Positions 31,601-46,600 are shown, counted from the first letter of the stretch. The stretch is 64,000 nucleotides of DNA from Membranipora membranacea (GCA_914767715.1 OU612066.1:14637001-14701000); one strand, 5' to 3'. Notes: a model not told the origin generated them from the sequence alone. Made by a program: numbers and translations.

Positions 31601-34600
31601 GTCAATATCAGATATTATATCTTGGATAATATGTTATATATTATATTTCCATATTTGCATTGATATATCAGATAAGCAAACATTCTCAATGGGCATTATT
31701 TGGTACAGAAAACAGTACTTGGCACTTCAGTTGCTTTTTGGCTCTTTGATAGCCGCCATAACTGCCGAGCAGTGAGTTGCCCTCAGGGTTCAGTAATCAT
31801 AGTTTTCACATACTGTACTGATCCTAGAACATAGCATACATTTATAATTATATGTTGGGTGAATGTTTAACAAACTTTAGTCCTTACAGTAAACCCTTAC
31901 CGATTAATCAAAGTTGCTGGCATTATTCATTCCTTGCTGGCATTCAATGATAACATAAGTCTATGTTAACCATCAGCATTCTATATGTTGTCATTTTGTG
32001 TATATCTGACATAGTTTATTTGCCAGTATGAGGAGCAACGTCAGGTTAATATTTGAATTAAATATGTGCTTTAATTTTGTCATCGCTAAATATATTATGT
32101 GAAATCAGATAGATCATGGAATTACTCAGCTCTCTTGTTCTGTGTTGATTTCATGTGAACGAAAATGGTATAGTAGGTTTATAGTCATAGAGTCTCAGGG
32201 GTGATGTTTGGCTGCAACTAGGCATTAGCCATTCACACCAACATTCGTGACTAGAAGGGGGATGAGGTGATTCATAATCACAATGTGGCTAAGATTAAGA
32301 TTTTATTTAGTATAATCACTTGTGCCATAATGCTTTCCAAGAAAAACAATTAAGCGTGTAAAAAGTCCTTAGTCTAGTTAACGTCACCAATCCTAAGTTT
32401 ATGTTGCAACCTCTTTCTTTACTTAGCATTGGATCAGGTGCTTTTTTTATAAATAAATACAGTGATACAAACAAGAAATACGAGAACTATGCAGTGTAAT
32501 CCATAGACTTATTAGTAATAACCATTGTCATGGTATTGGCCGAAGTTTGATCCTTCCCAGTGAACAAAATAATATGTCTCCTTATTTTCTAGACCAAGAA
32601 CTTAAGATGGTTTGAGGAATGGGTTGAGAACCTTAGGAAACACAGGCTATACAGACACAATGAGCTGTCGTACGGGTCAGGTGATGCACCTCTCCTTACT
32701 CAGATTTCACAGAAGGACCTGCCCAACGCTGCAGGAGCTGCTATTGTCCATGACCCAGTCAACAAAACTAACAGTCTACCCCACTCCTCCTCCGGTGAGC
32801 CTTACCTTTTTTTCTTGCCGTTGTTATTTAATTGCAGTAAACAAGGTTCACAAGAAGTAAGTAAAATACAAAAGGGCTTATCAGATAATTCGGAACTACG
32901 TAATTATGACAGCACCCTGCAACCCGGATAGCAGTGCTGCCCTGCTAAAAGAACAGAACACAACCAATCAACACCTATCTAACCAACTGTCTCCGGAAAA
33001 CCCACGAGATAGATCCTGAAGTTTGGCACTCCGATGCGTTTACATAAATAGATCGCATGTTGATCGGCAAAATGATTTTAGTGTGTAACTTGCAGTAATA
33101 TAATCGCCGAGTTTCAACATAATGCGTGCCGCTTTTTTTTCTTAAGTCATTGTCCTGCAATTGATTTCAGATCATTGCAGCGTGTAGATTATTTCACATA
33201 AAAAACTCTTTTTCCCGATGGGCCTGTCGTAAGTGTTGCTTAGATAAAATAACAGGAAAGTTATGGCCATGGCAAGTGTGAGTTAGCCATTTTTATCTGA
33301 GGATGTAATTCAAATGTCTCCTGTAATCGTCTTTGCTGGTGTGCATTGATGGGGCGTCAGATGGGGGGGGGAAGAGTTTAGGGGCCTCAAACTATGTTTT
33401 GTATTTTTCAGGTGCTCCGTTCGTAAGTAATGAGAGCTTGAGAAGGATAAGAGACGGGTCGTTTAGAAGCGGCTCACTCCCTAATCAAGGCAAAGTCATT
33501 GCCTGGCTTATCGACAACGACGGAAACGAACAGTGCAATAAAGGTAACGATGTCATTAATACTTTTTTAAGCTCTTTCCACACTTACACCTACAAACTTA
33601 CACTTACTAAAAACTCACAAACCAACTGTCTCATCTCTTTTGTTTGCGGTAAGCATGAAATTGTGGCCTACCACACCCACTACTCTTTATAGACACGAAT
33701 CATCTTCACTACTTCTGCTTCCGACGCCTTCAAGAATTCTATCAGTAGGTCTACTGTTTACTATTAAAGTAAGGCAGTTAACACGTAGGTTTGTGACAAC
33801 AATGCCTTCCAGTTATTGAAGTCCTGGTACCACCTTCTTGTAAGATCAAGAGGGTGGTGTGATATGAGACAAGACTGCTGGTATATCGAAATTCTATAAT
33901 CCTCTTCACTTATCACATATTATATCGTAAATGAAAATGTATCAACCAGCCATTCGATGTGTGATGTCGCTCCTTTTGATATTTTAGTATTTCTATCATT
34001 GTCAGTGTTGCCCGGAGGTGTAAATATAAGCTTCAGTTTAGCTCAGCCAGTTTTGCCGTAACTTAATGTAGCTAGCACATAAATGTTCACTATAGCTATG
34101 GTTAGAGTTAATTTAAACCAAAGCGGCTGAGTAAATTTCAGCTAGCCATGCCTAGCCATTTCTCTGTCTCAAGCCTGTACCTGATGGCAGGCCTGTTCAT
34201 TCGAATTCTTTACTCCTCTGGGGTAATATCAAACAACTAGATTACCAATTTCACATATTTTGAGTCGTCCTACTACGTTATCCCAAATACGCGACTTTGT
34301 TTTACCTGAGGCTTGCAGATTAGATGTGTGAACTACCTTATAAATATTTTGAAGAGTCCATTTCCATAGCAATCATTCCCTCATGGCATTCACCAAATAT
34401 TTCTTTTGTTATGTTATCTAGATTTTGCCAAGGTCCAGGGGGCTATCGACGAACTGGCTACTATCAAAGAAAAACTTGAAAATAACCTGCCTCAGATATC
34501 ATCTTTCACACCAGTAAGTGTCAATATAAGAGTCCTCCAGATAGTCAAGTAATTGTACAGTGTATTGCTGCCCAACACATATTTATGTTAAAAACATCAC

Positions 34601-37600
34601 TGGAGAATAAATGGTAGAGTGTTATCAAATGTCAAGTCAAAAGTCAAGTCAAGTCAAAAGTCAAGTTTAAAGTCTAGTCTTAAGTCCGAAACAGCTGGAA
34701 AGTATAAGTTGAAATATTACCAATACTCAGTGCTACACCATATCATGCATATAGGTAGAATCACTGTGTAGTAAACCAGGAAACAAAATGATGATTAGCT
34801 TATCAATTAACTTGACAAGCCCAACACAGCAAAATCTTTTTCGTGCTCAGTTAGGTGAGACTTCCCTATGACAATTTGGGTTATATCGGGTTGTTCACTT
34901 GAGAAACATCCATGCCATGGCCACGTCATGTCATGTCTTTTGCTGACATGGTGGAGAAGTCATGGGTTGATTCAAAATTCTATTCTTACACTATATATAT
35001 AACTTCCCCACGTCTTTCTCCCTGATTGCATGTTGATATGACTACACGTGCCGTAAGCTGCGAGTTTATGTACAATCATCTTGTGTGGGAATGTGTCATT
35101 AACCCAACCCACCTACAAGGCGTGTCATTTGAGGTGGTAAAACAAATAAAACACACCTATATGAATGCCGAGGTTATCCCAATTTTGATCTGACCACTGT
35201 CCCGAATATAGAATTTGAAAATGTTATTTATTTCTTGGAGTTGTCTTCTGATTTTCTTAATGTTTTAATTGGCAATCTTAAATATGTTGAGGAAAATGTT
35301 TTACCTTTTTTATCTTTCTGTTATTTGTTTCTAGGAGTTGTCCTCACAACTGAGTACAGAAAGTCACAAAAGAGGCTCAATTAGCAAAATACTCTCATTC
35401 AAATCTTCAACCAGGAAAGAAAGGAAACAGAATCAGGACTCTGTAAGTCATTGCTTTTCGACCTCAATATAATGTAAAGTAGAAAAGTTTAAGACTTGAT
35501 TGTTGGATACCTTTAAACCGTATTAGCGAGTTCTAGAACTCAAAGTTAAGGTATGATGTCATTGGCTTCCCAATATCTGGCTAAGACTGTCCTTGATTTC
35601 GCACCTGAGATACCAGTGACATCATACAGGGACAACTTTATCTGGTTGGAATGTTTTTATCTTATCCTTGTATTTTTATGTTTTGGCTGCTCTGCTGATT
35701 CAAAGATGACTTCACAACCAGGCAAAAATATTAATTGATCATCATGGATATGGAACATAACAAGAACCGCATCCTACAGGTTCCATCCATAAATCAAATT
35801 TTTCACCATAATTATTGTGCCAAAAGTCCTTTTGATATATCCATTCAGTTGTTTATTACATTTTTTCTTCTATCAAAATATTTTTTCACTTCTTTTTTAG
35901 GCAAGTCAGAAGACAAGCGCCTCGTCATCAAGCTCAGCTAAGTTTACTGTCGGTGGTGACTCTTCAGACTCTAATAGCTCTAGTTCAAACTTATTAAACA
36001 CATCGACCTCCTCCACTGCATCTCTTGATCTCTGTATGCAATTTATCAGTAACAGTCAGCAAGGTAAGTACTATGTACAGCTCCACACCTTCATGTTATT
36101 GTCGATTAATTTTTGTTTTGGTAAGAATTACTTACTAGCACAGGAATCCAGGATATGCATTGGACTTTAGGCTCGGTCCTAGAACATGATTTTAGGGGTG
36201 GATTTATAACTGAGGAATAGTTGAATCTCACATATTGGGGGAGGGGGTTTAGCAGCAAACGATTGTGAGAAGGAGTATGACTGAATGAACACCTGAACAG
36301 AAATTGATCATATTTCATAATCAAACACTTGTCATGTGATGTCATAACACCTGCCTTGTCATACTGACACTTTTTTGCATGACAAGGCTAATCAAACACA
36401 TATTCAGGTACAGGACTGTTTAACAATATGAAAATGTTGCTATAATATAAAATGTTGCTAATTTTATTTTGCTAATTTGTTGTTGCTAATTTTATGTTGC
36501 TAATTTTATATAATAAAATGTTGCTAATAATATAAAATGTTGCTATAGTTTCTAGCCAATGTGTTGGGTCTGATTGTCTGGTGGATGGGATCAGTTAAAA
36601 CCTAACACATTTGCTAGTTAGTGTCTGGTCTCTAGTTGAGCCATCATTGGTGCTGAAGGCCTTGACCATTGTGATAGGGTTCACTTACACATTACATCTA
36701 ATACATATGATGTGTCATTTTCCAGTGATGTCACTATTAAAGAACCTGAATCGCCGTATCAAAACAGAGCGGGACAGACTGAGACATGTAGTACAGGATA
36801 ATACCCTCATACAGACAAGTAATAGTAATCCAGCAGTGAATAACTCAGATCTTCAAGTGCAATCTCTCAAACAGGTAACTGTTAGACAAAGTTTGATGCA
36901 GTTTGCCTGCACTCAGGTTAGCGCCTGCCTGTTCACTGATAAGCCCTAGCCAAAATTTGGTGGGGGGAAGTGAGCTAGCTAAGTGCATGACATATCCTAG
37001 AGGAGTAAATGTTAGCTAGAGTTTATAGTTTGGCTTTTTTGGGGATGGCTTAATGTCAGCTAGCACTTAAATTAACTAGCCAAGTTTGCAGGTTAAATGA
37101 AGTAAAGCTGATGAAAGTTAGCTTTCAATAAATTTTACTTATTCGGGCACTTGCGAATACTTTACTCCTCCATTAAAAGTGAATAGCCACTAAGAATTTA
37201 GTTGGGTGGTTAGACCTGGGAAATAATAGGGTAATAAGAAGAAGGTTATTTTTTAGTGTTGCCATAGAGCATGGTTATCGCAAGCACTGTCAATTTCTAT
37301 CTCCTGCCTTCAAGAACTTGAAAATTACAGTCAGATAATGAACATATTATATTTATAAGAGCACACGGTTGGCATAAGGCAACTATTTTTGCCTCACATT
37401 TAAAAATCTGTTAATGTTTTTTTCAAAGTGTCTTCAAGAAGTGATGGATCAAAATGATGCATTAAAGAAAAGATTAGGTGAAAAAGAAGGCGGCGGGGAC
37501 TCACAAACAGGTGCTAGTGAAGAACTTAAAACTGCTCTATTTAAAAAAATATCCATACCTACATCTGTTACTCAAGAAAATATGGTAAGTACATAAACAT

Positions 37601-40600
37601 TTATGATATGTTATATGTATTATTATATCATATCATATGTATATAATGATATATATATTATATATACATAAATATTATTAAATTATTATGTGTATGTGGT
37701 ATTTGTAGTTGTCTGACCCGCTATATTGTCAGTGCAACTCCAAAATTTGGATCATACTAAGAAACAGTGCCTCGCTTAGCATTAATGTGCTTGTTTGTTG
37801 TACTATATATATAAACATTTTGACAATCGAGATTGTTAACTTTCCATGAACTACAGTAGATCAACACCTCTGCCAATATATGTCTACATACTTACGTGTA
37901 GATCACACATCCTGATACAATTTTATAAACCCTCCATTGTCTGAGGGTTGAAATAAATCTTATCTTATCTTATTGTGTGCAATTCCATGACCACGGAAAT
38001 TTTGGCACTAGCTTGAAAATATATTGGGGATGGAATAGCACGGGTGGTGAGGTGAATCTAATTATATACATACTATAGTACTATTATACTACTACTATAT
38101 ACTACATACCATACTATGGTCGGTTTTAGTCAATTACAACATCGGCATTTTTGGTCTTTTAGATTCAAATCAACCTTGCTTCATGTAAATGTCCATGGTG
38201 TAGCTGGCAAATATTGTTTTAGCGACAACCTGGCTTATTTATTTTTATCTCAACATAACTCAACTTGGGGTATTTTGAACTTTGCAGTTCTGAGAGTTGT
38301 TGACAGATGTTCCATCTTGTCCTGTTTTGTATGATTCACAGAGTAATGGAGCCGTTGTGCTGAGAGATTTAAACAGATCACATTCTCTGAGTAGTAAGGC
38401 TAGTGAGATGTTCTATGATGCCTCTGACCAGATGGCTCAAGAGGAAGGGGAAGCAACAACTTCAAATTCTAATCAAGACGATGATGACGCCTCATCCGTG
38501 GTGAGAATTTATGGATTACATTGCAATCCTGGTTTGATTTGAATCAATTGTTGTGAGGCGTCTGAGCCAGATGCTCCCAGTTATTGGCAGCTCCTATTCT
38601 CTTGCATGGGCACTAGTGGCTTAAGTTTTTTTAAATTGCAATGAAAATCATAAGAAGATATATTAAAGAAAATTGAGGGTTTGAAATTTGCCAAACAAGC
38701 AAAAGCTACAATCAGAATGTAAAATCAAGAAAATTGGACCAGTAGTTCTCAAGTCAGTATCCTAGGCGAGGCGATGCATGACCTTAATGTAGTGTCTTTT
38801 GTTAACAATTTGACTTTCCCTTCTAAAACTAGTTCAAGCCATACCTCTTTCCACTGTTTTGACAAAATACTTCCTTGTCGCATATCTTGAGCTAGCGCTA
38901 GATCTCTCCATTTTTAAGGAAATATAATACAGAAATATTTTGGAATAGGAATTCAGTCCAAAGTACCCATATCGCATATGGAAAACTATATACTAAATAA
39001 AAGACATCACACATCAAATATGGCTTCAATCCGATAATTGGTTGTTGAGATAAATAGAAATAGATGTCATCTGACCTTGAGAGGAAGTTAATAATTCCAA
39101 CGGTGGAAATAGGCCAAATATGATGATGTTGCAAGATAATTGTTAAGATAATATTATAGAAACAAGGCCCCGATACACATCTTGTCATGTCAACATATCT
39201 AGCCATTACTCTTATGTGGATAGAGTCCAAGGTTGAACAGAGGATGACACAAATCCACTGTAACTGATCTATAAGCTGTGTGATTCTACAGGTTCACTGG
39301 GCAGTGCACTTAACGAATTATACAACAATAAAAGTATACCAGTGGCCCAAATGATTTGAAAAGATTTTGAAAAACCTCTCACTGTTACATAGTGTAGAGG
39401 TGAATACAACTTCTGCTTTCTGCCGAGGGCTAGGGGTCCGTCGGGCGGGAGACAAGAGTTGGGGGCGCAAACTGCAGATTTATTAATATTGAGTCACTTT
39501 GTCATTTTTCAGACCACTGATTCATCTAGTAGTAGCTTCTCTGATCATGACGCTGACACAGGAGGGCTGTCTGAAGATCTCAGTAAGTTTGAATCATTTA
39601 AACCTATCAATTCCATAAATAAAGTTTTCGAAACCTTAACCTGTGAAGGCTACTCTGCACCTTTATCCTAATCTGTTATACAACAAAATTATGAGCAAGC
39701 AGTTTCTAGTTGTGTATGTACATGCAACTAGAGACCAGGCAACATATATAATGCCAATCTTCTCTAATTATAGTTCAGTTTAGCCTGTCTTGACAAGCCA
39801 ACAAAGCTTGTCATGGCAGGCTAAGTTTGATTATGAAATGAAGATATCCCTTTTTCTCGGCTAAGAGTTCTATAACAAGGAGCAGTGACTGCAAAATGTG
39901 CAAGTCACTCAGCAGTTACAGTCACTCAGCTGGTAAGGCTTGCAAATGCTGTCCAGCAAAGCTAATGACCTGGCCTGGCCCTGACTCTTGCACATATGCA
40001 TTATAATCTACAATTGAACTTAGCCAGAATGACCGTCCCTGGGGTCAACAGTAAAGTTTGTGCTCCATCCATAGTACACACATCGTTTTGGCTCAAATTG
40101 GACAGTTGAAAGGTATGGCAATTTTTTTGCCGGTCGGCTATCACAGCATGTAAGCGCAAACAAATATTGTGTGGTAATGAGGGCCCCACATGCTTAAAAA
40201 TACCTCTGAAACCGCTATGTTGAGTGACTATGCTCAACAACATTTATGTTTGGCTTGGCATGTCTTGGAGGTGCTGTAGCAGGCATGTTTAGGATTGGCA
40301 GTCATTTACTGTTTTTCCAGCAAAGAAAAGAGGTGACTTTATTGTGACAAAATTCGATGCACGCTGCACTAGTGCACTCACTATGCCCCCCATTTTCACT
40401 CACCCACAGTTTTTTGACAATGACAACATTTATAACTCCTTGCATCCCTTATGACCACTTGGGCTTGTGTAAGACATAGTATTTTTAATTAATGTGGAAA
40501 AAATCAGTGATTACAAATCTATAGAAGTCGTAACGTATATGGCTTGTACAGTACCTAGGCATAAATACCTCATAGATGACAATTCCTAACACTAGCAAAT

Positions 40601-43600
40601 TTTTACCCCGAAGTGTCATGAATCTTTTCAGTGCACAAATATTGCAGAACTAGCTGCCTTACTATATATTGTTTCCGTCTTTCCGCAGGCTTTAACTAAC
40701 CAAATATCATAATTCACAGTTTATTTCCAATATTGAGTAGAACACAACGATTATACCAATATTGCGGAGATCACAAAGATTGTCGCGCATTAAAACAATC
40801 TTTATATAGTGTTTCCTCGATAATCTTCACAGCTGTAGATGATAGACAGAGCCAATTATTGGATGACACTGCGATGTACGATACGGGCAGGCGGTCAATC
40901 CTCCCTGCTGCTATGTCTACTGATGATGTGGGGCTCTTCTCTCTTCTCACTAAGAATATTGGCAAAGATTTGACGAGGATATCTATGCCTGTCACACTTA
41001 ATGAACCTCTCAATACGTTACAGGTATATATTTTTTGTATGAATTCCTTCATCTGCCTGTGTGGTAAATTTCCAATGAGCATATACTATGTAACCACAAG
41101 AGTTGAGTTCGGAGCTTTGATCCTGGTAGATAAATATGCCAAAAGATGGTGGTTCAGCACTCGAGAAAATGTGAGGGCAGTGCTTGGTTTGCTATTTTTA
41201 TTGATTTACAAATCGTTGATAGTTTCAATGACCTGCGTCTTTCAAATGTTTTCAAGTTTCTTGTTCATAACAATTTTATACCAAATATACTCAAGACATC
41301 ATTGTCCACTAATGAAAAATTGCCTTCTCATTACTGCCTAAATTCTGTGTGCAGACAACTTCTGTTATATTGGAGGCCAAATGTAAAGTTTGGTTCGTTT
41401 TGCCTGACAAACCTCTGTTGATATTAAACTGCCACCAGCTTAGGAACATAGGAGTTACAGCACAATTCAAATATAGCTTTCTAAGTAAGCAATAGTGGCC
41501 AAAAGTTTTTGTTTACCACTTTTAAATATTATCAACATAAGCGTTGTATATTTCGTTGTAGCTTTTATGCGAGGAGTTGGAATATAGTGAATTGTTAGAC
41601 CAGGCGTCCGAGTCGACTAATCCTTACGAACGTATGATGTATGTGGCAGCCTTCGCTGTCAGCGCTTACGCCTCAACAAACACCCGAGCTGCTACTAAAC
41701 CCTTCAACCCAATACTTGGGGAAACCTACGAGTGCATACGACTAGACAAAGGCTGGAAATTTGTAGCGGAACAGGTAAGATTAAAATAGTGGCGTACTTG
41801 TAGCCCTTGTTGGCCTTGAGGTTTTCTAAATTAAGAATTCATAGTACACTATGTGGCAGATAGCTACTTATTCTTTGATGTCAGCTAGGGTTTAACAAGT
41901 TTTACAGCGCTCTTTGAAGTGTCATTGAGTAAAACTGTGATGATGCTATAAAATTCTCCGAACACAAACATAACGTTCAGTGTACCAGCAAATTTTCAGT
42001 CTAAACAAAACTATGCCGGCATTGGTCTTGACATTAGTTTACCTTGCCAAGTTTGCCTTTAGTTGCTTTCAAAGGCTGGTTTACAGGGTAGATGATGGTC
42101 ATCTTTGATCTGATTTGCTTGCATTTGGTGTTGCTCCCAATCCCATCGAAATGGAGCAACACGAATTGCAGTCAAATGGATTAAATTTGATCTAGGGTAG
42201 ATGCCAGTCAGATTTTTTAGATAATAAAAACAAATTTCTCTTGATTCAGTTTCTCTGCACGATGTTAGACTAGACATGGTTTCTTTTTTGGTAAGGAGCA
42301 CACATAACAGACCTCTCATTTTGGTAGACCGCCTCGCTGTCTTTGTCTCGTACTTTACTGTCCAAGAAAGCCACTCCACAACGACCCCTACTCCACTTAG
42401 GAATGTCCCTCGGATAAACATCCCACTCAAACCTGTGAACTATTCATTATTAATTCAATGTCAATTTTATCATTTTATCTTTCGCAAACATCGCAATAAG
42501 TCTGCCTTTTTATCAGTTTATTATTTGCACCCAAGTGTTCTTAAATCAGGAAGTTTTCCTTATCCCTCGGAGATTTCAAAGGGGACTTTTTCTAAGAAAT
42601 GTGGGCAATCTGCGTTTGAGTTAATCAATCCATTCACCTTTTCATTATCCCATGATGTAAAATTTAAAATAATATTAGCGTGATCTTTGTTTCCTTTCAG
42701 GTCAGTCATCACCCACCTATATCTGTCTGCCACGCAGATTCTGAGAATTTTGTCTTCAAACAGGACTGCCGCGTGAAAACTAAATTCTGGGGAAAATCAA
42801 TGGAGTTTCATCCCAGCGGCACAGTGTCTGTGGAAATCCCCAGGTAATCATCACATAATTAATTTTGTTTATATTGGGTGAGTTTGTTCAGAACCCAATG
42901 ATATGCTGAATGATCCCCTAAATTTTAAAGATTCAAACTAAAAATTTCTAAGTATGCAGCTTTAGCCCTGTTTACACGGCCACGGGTTTTGGTTTTTTTG
43001 GTTTTGAAAAAACCAAAACCCGTGGCCATGTGAACAGGGCTAATGCAGCTTACCTTGAAGTACGTCAACTTATAAACGTAAATTTAATTTTAGTGACTCA
43101 TTTTAAACAGTCTGAACTGTCACATCATGCATTTGTCATCAGTGTGAAGCCTTACAAAGCAGTCTGATTAATCTAAGTATAGGTACAAAACTAGATTTGA
43201 CAGTAATATTCAAAGTGTTAAAATTCTTGGCCCGTTTCTCTGCTGTAATACAGTTGTGCATTTCACAAGGTCTATTAAGGTCCTTTGCAATTATGCAATC
43301 GTCAAGATTTTGGTGTTGGACAGGGCATCGACATGTGAACAGTTCATGTCACATCTACACACGTGGCTATGGCACTTCTTCTCAGCGATGTTACATATGT
43401 GTGTGTTTGACCCTGGGAGTATTTAATTATGTTGGTTTAGAATCCGGTTTGTCTTGTGATATTCTGCTAAACCTCCACTTCTCCACAACACCATCCCTCC
43501 TTCCATTCACCAATTTAAATTTTCCATTCATTCGCTAGTCTGTGGTTGATATATCTCCAGTATTTCTGCTCAACGTATAACACCATAACATAAAACATTA

Positions 43601-46600
43601 TAACATATAGCATGTAACATTTAGCATATAAAACATGACATCCAACTGCATATCTATATGATATCGTTTTCAAACCCAAATCACTTATAGTTTAAATCAC
43701 AACTATATGAAAATCAATTGGATACTTTGAACTAAGTTCAACCTCACCCCCTCTCAATTCTCTTGTGTCATAGCTTTTGCGTGGCATTGTTTGATCAACT
43801 TTCTTGTAGAATGATAATAAAGCCAATAAAAGTTATTATTTTATATATAATTACTTCTCAATTCATTATAATGTCATCCTATTATAGCAATTAAAATTGC
43901 AGCCAATAAAATAATAATATATATAGGCCTATATATATATATTATATATATTATTACTTTTATTGACTATTATATCAATCTTCAAGAATAAACAAGGGTG
44001 AACTCTTGTTCTCAGAAACTACCGAAAAACCAAAGAGATAAAAAGTCTTTGCAGCTATTTCTGCGGTCTTTATGCAATATTTTCTACACAGAAAAAAAAC
44101 AGGGGGGACAAAATGTAAAAACTTGCCTAAGTACTGCAGAACTAGCTTCAGAGCTATATAATACTTTTGTATTCCACTAATCTTTTATATTTGTGTTGGT
44201 TTTTACGTGAGGATGTGTATTTTGTTCCTGTAGACATAACGAGGAGTACCACTGGAAGAAGGTGACGACCTGTGTACATAACGTATTAGGAGGTCAGCGA
44301 TGGGTGGATCAGTACGGGGATATGGTCATTACCTGTAAAGGTATCCAGTGTAAACTCAACTTCATTAAGGTAAGAAACATTAGGTAATAACTTGATGGTA
44401 AGTAACCTCGTAACCAAGCAGTTTTGACCATATCAAGGTTACATGATTTGAACTTAGTTTGCCTTGCATAACTGCTGTCAAACGGTGTCAGGAGTTTGGT
44501 GGCTCGAGATATTTTGACAGTGACCGTATTTCCAAAACTAAAAGCTAAAAGATCATGATCCGAGAGATAACTGGAATAAATCCATTATCCCTCGGTGTAG
44601 ATAACTGTTATTTACACCGAGGGAAACTGCTAAAACCCTTAGCTAAATTTAGAATGATCCATAGTATTTTGTATTTGTGCGCACTCTACTTTATAAAACA
44701 TTTCCAGGCAAGTTACTGGTCTAATAATTTCTATTTGTGTGCTCTACTCTACTCTAAATTATTTCCAGGCAAGTTACTGGTCTAATAAGAGACATGAGGT
44801 ACAAGGCACTATTCGCTCTCCCTCCGGAGAAGTGGAACTCTCACTGTTTGGTAAATGGACAGAGTCTCTGTATTATAAGGCCGCACATGAGCCAGCAAAC
44901 ACTCACAAATGCATATGGAGGGCAGGTTAGTAAGGTGTCTAGTAATAGTTTGTCTGTTTTTTTATTTTAAAACCCTCTCTCTAGAGATGTATACATAAAA
45001 TAAAAAAAGTTTTACTTGTCGCATAATATCGCTAAAAAGAATCTCCCTTGAGTAAGGAAAAAGCAAAAAATAAAATGAATATATAAAAATCAGTACACAG
45101 TTTTGATTGGCCTCGTTTATTTGTGATATTGACGTAGATTGACGGCCTTGACACGCAATAACTTTTTGTTTTCACAAAACAAAACTGTGGATGCGCGACC
45201 AGGCTTTACATTAACACCATCACATTCAAGTAATAAAACCACTCTCTATGATGAAAATTAACCAACCGGTCCTCAAATCATCTAATTTGCAGAAATAAGT
45301 ATTGGTAAATTTTTGGGTTTTACAAAACTATTTGAAGTGCATTTTAAGGGTTTAAATTTTTCAAATTTACTATTGTCAAGTTTCTAATTAATCTGACTTT
45401 AATTAAATTAATCCCTATATTTTACCTCTGAAATATCCATGTACCAGCCTACTCAAAGATTCAACGGTTACCGGTTACAATGTATGTTGAACAATGCGCC
45501 CCATACAAAGAAGATTTAACACCTATATTTGCTGCTACATGCTGCGTCCGGTTCTAACTGAAAGTATGGTTTAATTCCCTCGGGTCCGGTGGCGGATGGG
45601 GGATTGCAAAAGTTGTATCCAGGCACCAGACGGAACAAAGTTGTTCTAGTTATGACTCATAATAATGGTGATAGAATGACTGTTCTCGTGGCCACTGACA
45701 GTGTTACTCATGCGTACGCGCTGGTCTCTACCAGTTTCGCGTAACTATTCCAATGTTTCAACTACATAGTCCATTAGCACAACCAGCACTGAGTTAATAC
45801 CTGGCTTATTGGTGTGAGTTGTAACCTATCACCTTGCCTTAGCGCTGATTTTGATATCTCGCGGCAGCGTTAACGGCAGCGGCGCATAAGGCTTCTATCT
45901 AAGATCTTAATTGTTGTCACATCAAGACGAGAATCAAACTGGATAAGGCATGAGCTGTGAATCTGAGAACGGAAGACTATGTTGAAACTGATCACTATGA
46001 ATAACAAACAGCTATTCAATTACTCATAGATAGCATCAACAATGTAAAATTCCTCACGGAGGACTTCACTTAAAAATAACTCTAAAATTGATTAAACATT
46101 TTATATATACTTAATAGACCCAATCTGAACAACAGGAAGCCTTTGATTCAGAACGATATCAGCTTTGACAACTGAAGTTCGCCTCTTGGCCTTACTAATT
46201 TGCGCTTGTCTTAATTGCAAGCATCAGGTCCCCCAAAACATGCTTTTTGATCTCCCAACAATAAAATGATAATTGCTTCTCTTTAAAGAGGTAATGAGGT
46301 GATCAATTATAAGTATGGTCGACGAAATTCTAGCCTGCTTGCGTATACTGACACTTTGTTGTCGGCTCTGCAAAAAGGATATATGGTAGTTTTGTGTATA
46401 GATGGTGTGGGGGGGGGGGGGGGGTAATTCTGTGAAACTCCCAGCTCAGATGACCTTAACAATCAATGTATAACAATAACTAGTGATAAAATCTGGACCT
46501 GATAATGAAAGAAATTTATTGTAGAGGAGAGTCTATGTTATAAAATAAACGTTGAATTGAACAATAACAATTACAATCAACAATAAACTGGAATGCCTTG

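Noticed and set aside
35553-35941. Open frames in ORP intron 7 as alternative exons
   Set aside because: No homology to ORP proteins and no acceptor-donor pair giving a consistent phase.
40733-41341. 202-codon open frame as a separate protein
   Set aside because: It runs through ORP exon 14 in the exon's own frame; only 40839-41023 encodes conserved ORP sequence, and the rest is intron.
42059-42683. Overlapping open frames on both strands in ORP intron 15
   Set aside because: No domain, no splice sites that join them to neighbours, and the two frames are mutual shadows.
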